This document shows positions 24,093-26,764 of a stretch of DNA of 26,764 nt, in pieces; positions within the stretch are counted from its first letter, which is position 1, and every line of letters begins with the position of its first letter. The notes under the pieces were generated by a model. The model was not told the origin of the DNA. It ran no database searches and saw only the letters and a list, made by a program, of their open reading frames with translations. Source of the DNA: Clostridiales bacterium (GTDB taxonomy: Bacteria; Bacillota; Clostridia; Lutisporales; Lutisporaceae). Both the position numbers and the translations under genes were made by a program. Location of the stretch: NCBI GenBank assembly GCA_012842725.1, contig DUSG01000041.1, positions 1 through 26,764 on the forward strand, read 5' to 3'.

Positions 24093-26219
24093 ATGATGAT
24101 TTTAAAGGAATACAAATATGAATTAGGTAAAATAGAAAGAGGATATAACAACAGATCATTATATATTAATTTAAGTGATAACACTATTAAAGAAAAAGAA
24201 GTAACCCAGTTTATGAAAGATAAATTCATCGGAGGAAAAGGTTTTGGACTTTGGTATCTCTGGAATGCGGTAACCCCTGAAACCAAATGGAATGATCCGG
24301 AAAATGAGATTGTCATTGCCCATGGACCTATAGCGGGAATAACCCAATATCCGGGTTCAGGAAAGTCTTTGGTAGTTACCCTATCTCCATTGACCCATAT
24401 GCCCATGGACAGCAATGTAGGAGGATATTTTGGACCTTATTTGAAGTTCTCCGGTTTTGATGCATTGGAACTTCAGGGTAAAGCAGAAAAAGATGTAATC
24501 ATATTTATTGATGGAAATAAAGGTATAGTACAGATTATGGAAAGCGATATAGAAGAGAAGGACAGCCATTTGATTGCCGAAATATTGACGGAAAGATTTG
24601 CAAAAGATGAAGAAGATAAGAAGAATGTTTCTGTGGTATCCACAGGAAGTGCGGCGGATCATACCTTGGTTGGGCTGTTAAACTTCAGTTTCTATGATAT
24701 CAGGAGAAAAGCAGTAAGGCTGAAACAGGCAGGAAGAGGCGGCATAGGCACTGTATTCAGGGATAAGAAGATTAAAGCTTTAGTAGTGAGATTTGAAGGC
24801 ACCAAGGGCAACCTTAACAATGCAGCGGATCAAGGGAAGATAAATAGAACGGGAATCAAGCTTCATAGAGAAATTTGCTTACTGGACGATAAACAGAACA
24901 GAATGAGAAAAATAGGTACTGCAAACATAATAGAAATCATGGATCAGTATGATCTTTTACCGACTCACAACTATAAATTTGGCAGCCACAAAGATACTTA
25001 TAAGATTTCATCCGATAAGTTCCAGGCAAGGGTAACACAAGGCCTGCCTGACGGATGCTGGTATGGCTGCAGCTTATCATGCGCCAAGGCTGCTGATGAC
25101 TTTATTCCTCAAACAGGTCCATACAAGGGTCAAAAGGTTATAGTAGACGGCCCAGAGTATGAGAATGCAGCAGGTCTAGGCTCCAATATAGGAGTATTCG
25201 ACAGAGACGGCGTATTGGAACTCAATTTCTATTGTGATACTTATGGTGTAGATACCATATCTTTCGGAACCCTTACGGCCTTTATAATGGAATGTTATGA
25301 AAACGGCATACTGGATAAAGAAAAAACAGGAGGGCTGGAGCTCTATTTCGGAAACAAGGAAGCTGCTCTGGAATTGCTGCATCAGATGGCCAGAGGAGAA
25401 GGCTTCGGAAAGATTGCAGGATTAGGCATAAGAAGGATGAAGGAGATATTTATCAAGGAATACGGAGCCGACCCTGATTTTGTAAACGATATAGGAATGG
25501 AGCAAAAAGGTCTGGAGTTTTCAGAATATCTGTGCAAAGAATCTCTCGCTCAGCAGGGAGGATACGGACTGACAAACAAAGGACCTCAGCATGATGAAGC
25601 CTGGCTCATATTCATGGATATGGTAAATAATCAGATACCTACCTTTGAGGATAAGGCAGAAGCACTGCATTATTTCCCAATGTTTAGAACCTGGTTTGGC
25701 TTGATGGGATTGTGTAAACTGCCTTGGAACGATATTGTTCCTGAAAACAACAAATACACCGATGAACCGGCAAAAATACCGGAACATGTACAGAATTACG
25801 TAGATTTGTATAACGGAATAACAGGCAAAAATATCGATAAACACGAGTTGATACGCCAATCTGAAAGAGTATACAACTTCCAGAGGATATTCAACATCAG
25901 GATGGGATATGGAAAGAGAATTCACGACAAAATTCCATACAGAGCTATGGGACCTGTAACTGAAGAAGAGTACCTATCAAGACAGGAAAGATATGATAAG
26001 CAACTTAAAGAACTGCTGGGATTAGATCCGGAAAATATGACCACGCAAGAAAAAATGGCTGCATTAAGAAAATACAGAGAAGAACAATATGAAAAGCTTA
26101 CGGATGCGGTTTATGCGAGAAGAGGCTGGACAAAAGACGGAGTTCCAACCATTGAAAAACTTAAAGAGCTGGGTATGGACATTCCTGAATTGATAGAAGT
26201 GGTTAAAAAACATCTATAG
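24093..26219 (+). CDS. Aldehyde:ferredoxin oxidoreductase family tungsten/molybdopterin enzyme
   Basis: A 708-residue AOR-superfamily protein. The N-terminal domain has GGKGFGLWYL (about residues 48-57), ITQYPGSGKSLVVTLSPLT (about 84-102) and SNVGGYFGPYLKFSGFDAL (about 109-127), which build the bis-pterin site. AGRGGIGTVFRDKKIKAL (about 213-230) is another family hallmark. The likely [4Fe-4S] ligands are C322, C326, C330 (CxxxCxxxC, slightly different from the CxxCxxxC of the Pyrococcus enzyme) and C541. Such enzymes bind tungsten or molybdenum, and members oxidise aldehydes, reduce carboxylates or reduce benzoyl-CoA. The length is closer to BamB/YdhV-type members (650-700) than to classical AOR (about 605), so the substrate should not be assumed to be an aldehyde. 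GGGGGTGAG precedes the ATG. It forms an operon with the polyferredoxin and the MoaD-like gene. Confidence 0.92.
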   Translation: MMILKEYKYELGKIERGYNNRSLYINLSDNTIKEKEVTQFMKDKFIGGKGFGLWYLWNAVTPETKWNDPENEIVIAHGPIAGITQYPGSGKSLVVTLSPLTHMPMDSNVGGYFGPYLKFSGFDALELQGKAEKDVIIFIDGNKGIVQIMESDIEEKDSHLIAEILTERFAKDEEDKKNVSVVSTGSAADHTLVGLLNFSFYDIRRKAVRLKQAGRGGIGTVFRDKKIKALVVRFEGTKGNLNNAADQGKINRTGIKLHREICLLDDKQNRMRKIGTANIIEIMDQYDLLPTHNYKFGSHKDTYKISSDKFQARVTQGLPDGCWYGCSLSCAKAADDFIPQTGPYKGQKVIVDGPEYENAAGLGSNIGVFDRDGVLELNFYCDTYGVDTISFGTLTAFIMECYENGILDKEKTGGLELYFGNKEAALELLHQMARGEGFGKIAGLGIRRMKEIFIKEYGADPDFVNDIGMEQKGLEFSEYLCKESLAQQGGYGLTNKGPQHDEAWLIFMDMVNNQIPTFEDKAEALHYFPMFRTWFGLMGLCKLPWNDIVPENNKYTDEPAKIPEHVQNYVDLYNGITGKNIDKHELIRQSERVYNFQRIFNIRMGYGKRIHDKIPYRAMGPVTEEEYLSRQERYDKQLKELLGLDPENMTTQEKMAALRKYREEQYEKLTDAVYARRGWTKDGVPTIEKLKELGMDIPELIEVVKKHL

Positions 26220-26278
26220 GAATAAAAGTAATAGAAATAATATCTCATTATTGATAAAATAATAGTGGGTGATGCGGT

Positions 26279-26476
26279 ATGATCATGGTAAACGGCAGAG
26301 AATTCCCATGGGAAGAAGGGATGACTGTAAAAAGATTATTGGAACTCAAGCAGTACACCTATCCCAGAATAACCGTGAAAATAAACGGGGAAATAATAAG
26401 AGAAGAAGAATACGATACAAGAACCATCAACGACGGCGATAATGTGCAATGCCTTCACCTCATGGCAGGAGGTTAA
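26279..26476 (+). CDS. MoaD/ThiS-like small sulfur-carrier protein
   Basis: A 65-residue beta-grasp protein ending in HLMAGG; the C-terminal Gly-Gly is the site thiocarboxylated in MoaD and ThiS. Features such as VKINGEIIREEEYD (about residues 38-51) and DGDNVQ fit the family. Placed 59 bp after the AOR gene, it may supply sulfur for the pterin of that enzyme; ThiS or another sulfur-carrier role is possible. GGGTGATG precedes the ATG at 26279; an ATG two codons later is an alternative. A strong terminator follows the stop. Confidence 0.85.
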   Translation: MIMVNGREFPWEEGMTVKRLLELKQYTYPRITVKINGEIIREEEYDTRTINDGDNVQCLHLMAGG

Positions 26477-26506
26477 AGAACAGCGGCTAAAAAGCCGCTG
26501 TTCTTT
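26475..26506 (+). terminator. Intrinsic terminator of the AOR operon
   Basis: Arms 26475-26488 and 26493-26506 (core CAGCGGCT/AGCCGCTG) form a perfect 14-bp stem with an AAAA loop, ending in TTCTTT. The left arm overlaps the last bases of the MoaD-like stop codon. Confidence 0.85.
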
Positions 26507-26632
26507 ATGATATTTTAATGCGTTGAAGTGATAATAACTATTATTTTAAATTCTTTATTATTTAGAAAAAATATACTATAATATATACAAAGGTTGAGTT
26601 TTGAATACAAAATAATTTAAGGGGAATTTGAT

Positions 26633-26764
26633 ATGAGTGATGTATTAAAGATAATAAAAGACACTTGTCTCACATATGAACAAAAAGTATTAGCTCTAGC
26701 AAAAGCTGCCGAAAACAGCATAAAGCCTCTCAATATCGATAAAGAAACACAAAGATACAGAGAG
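26633..26764 (+). CDS. Start of an unidentified gene (5' 44 codons), possibly YjjI-type glycyl radical enzyme
   Basis: ATG at 26633 follows AAGGGGA at normal spacing and the frame is open to the window edge. The visible 44 residues start MSDVLKIIKDTCLTYEQKV and continue with a charged helical stretch, LALAKAAENS. The LTYEQKVLALAKAAEN segment recalls the N-terminus of YjjI (DUF3029) glycyl-radical-like proteins, but this is from memory on a short fragment. TATACTATAAT near 26571-26581 could supply a -10 box; I see no clear -35. Function otherwise unknown. Confidence 0.6.
   Translation, partial: MSDVLKIIKDTCLTYEQKVLALAKAAENSIKPLNIDKETQRYRE

Noticed and set aside
24093..26219. Naming the AOR-family gene as a classical aldehyde ferredoxin oxidoreductase
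   Set aside because: The length, cysteine spacing and polyferredoxin partner do not specifically support the classical enzyme; only the superfamily is secure.

Overview
The window reads as chromosomal DNA from a low-GC, strictly anaerobic, amino-acid-using Firmicute of the Clostridia/Tissierellia type. This rests on the gene content: tungstate/molybdopterin genes, an aldehyde:ferredoxin oxidoreductase (AOR) family enzyme, an AddAB recombination nuclease, FeoAB, AGGAGG-type ribosome binding sites and two sigma-54 promoters. I cannot name the genus from the sequence alone. No rRNA, tRNA, CRISPR array, phage gene or intact transposase gene was seen.

Region 1 (1-5669, + strand) is a molybdenum/tungsten cofactor block. 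It holds the 3' part of a TupA-like tungstate-binding protein, a MoeA, a second MoeA fused to a periplasmic-binding-protein-like domain, MoaA and a MOSC-domain protein, and ends at a strong hairpin terminator. A 273-bp foldback element separates tupA from moeA. Region 2 (5675-10178, mostly - strand) holds a small membrane protein, a DUF3842 protein (+ strand), an ECF-transporter S component with a P-loop kinase behind a structured 5' leader, and feoA-feoB. A divergent DtxR/MntR-type regulator (10305-10793) follows. Region 3 starts with a second copy of the 273-bp element, then addB and addA. Both element copies sit between two near-identical copies of a terminator hairpin, and that hairpin is different at each site.

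Region 4 (18390-23393) is the most distinctive part. A PAS-AAA+-HTH sigma-54 activator gene is followed by two long palindromes sharing the core GTGTC-N8-GACAC, then a textbook -24/-12 promoter, then four tightly coupled genes. These encode a [2Fe-2S] protein, an FAD/NAD oxidoreductase, a ferredoxin plus BFD-type iron-sulfur protein, and a DAO-type flavoprotein. Together they look like a multi-subunit amino-acid or imino-acid dehydrogenase related to HcnABC, opine oxidase or dye-linked proline dehydrogenase. The substrate is unknown. Region 5 (23552-26506) has a second -24/-12 promoter driving a protein with four [4Fe-4S] motifs, an AOR-family tungsten/molybdopterin enzyme and a MoaD/ThiS-like protein ending in Gly-Gly, closed by a terminator. 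The start of another gene runs off the right edge.

The parts fit together: tungstate uptake and pterin-cofactor genes at the left supply the kind of cofactor the AOR at the right needs, and two sigma-54 operons suggest regulated catabolism feeding ferredoxin or NAD. The substrates and the pairing of activators with promoters are inference.
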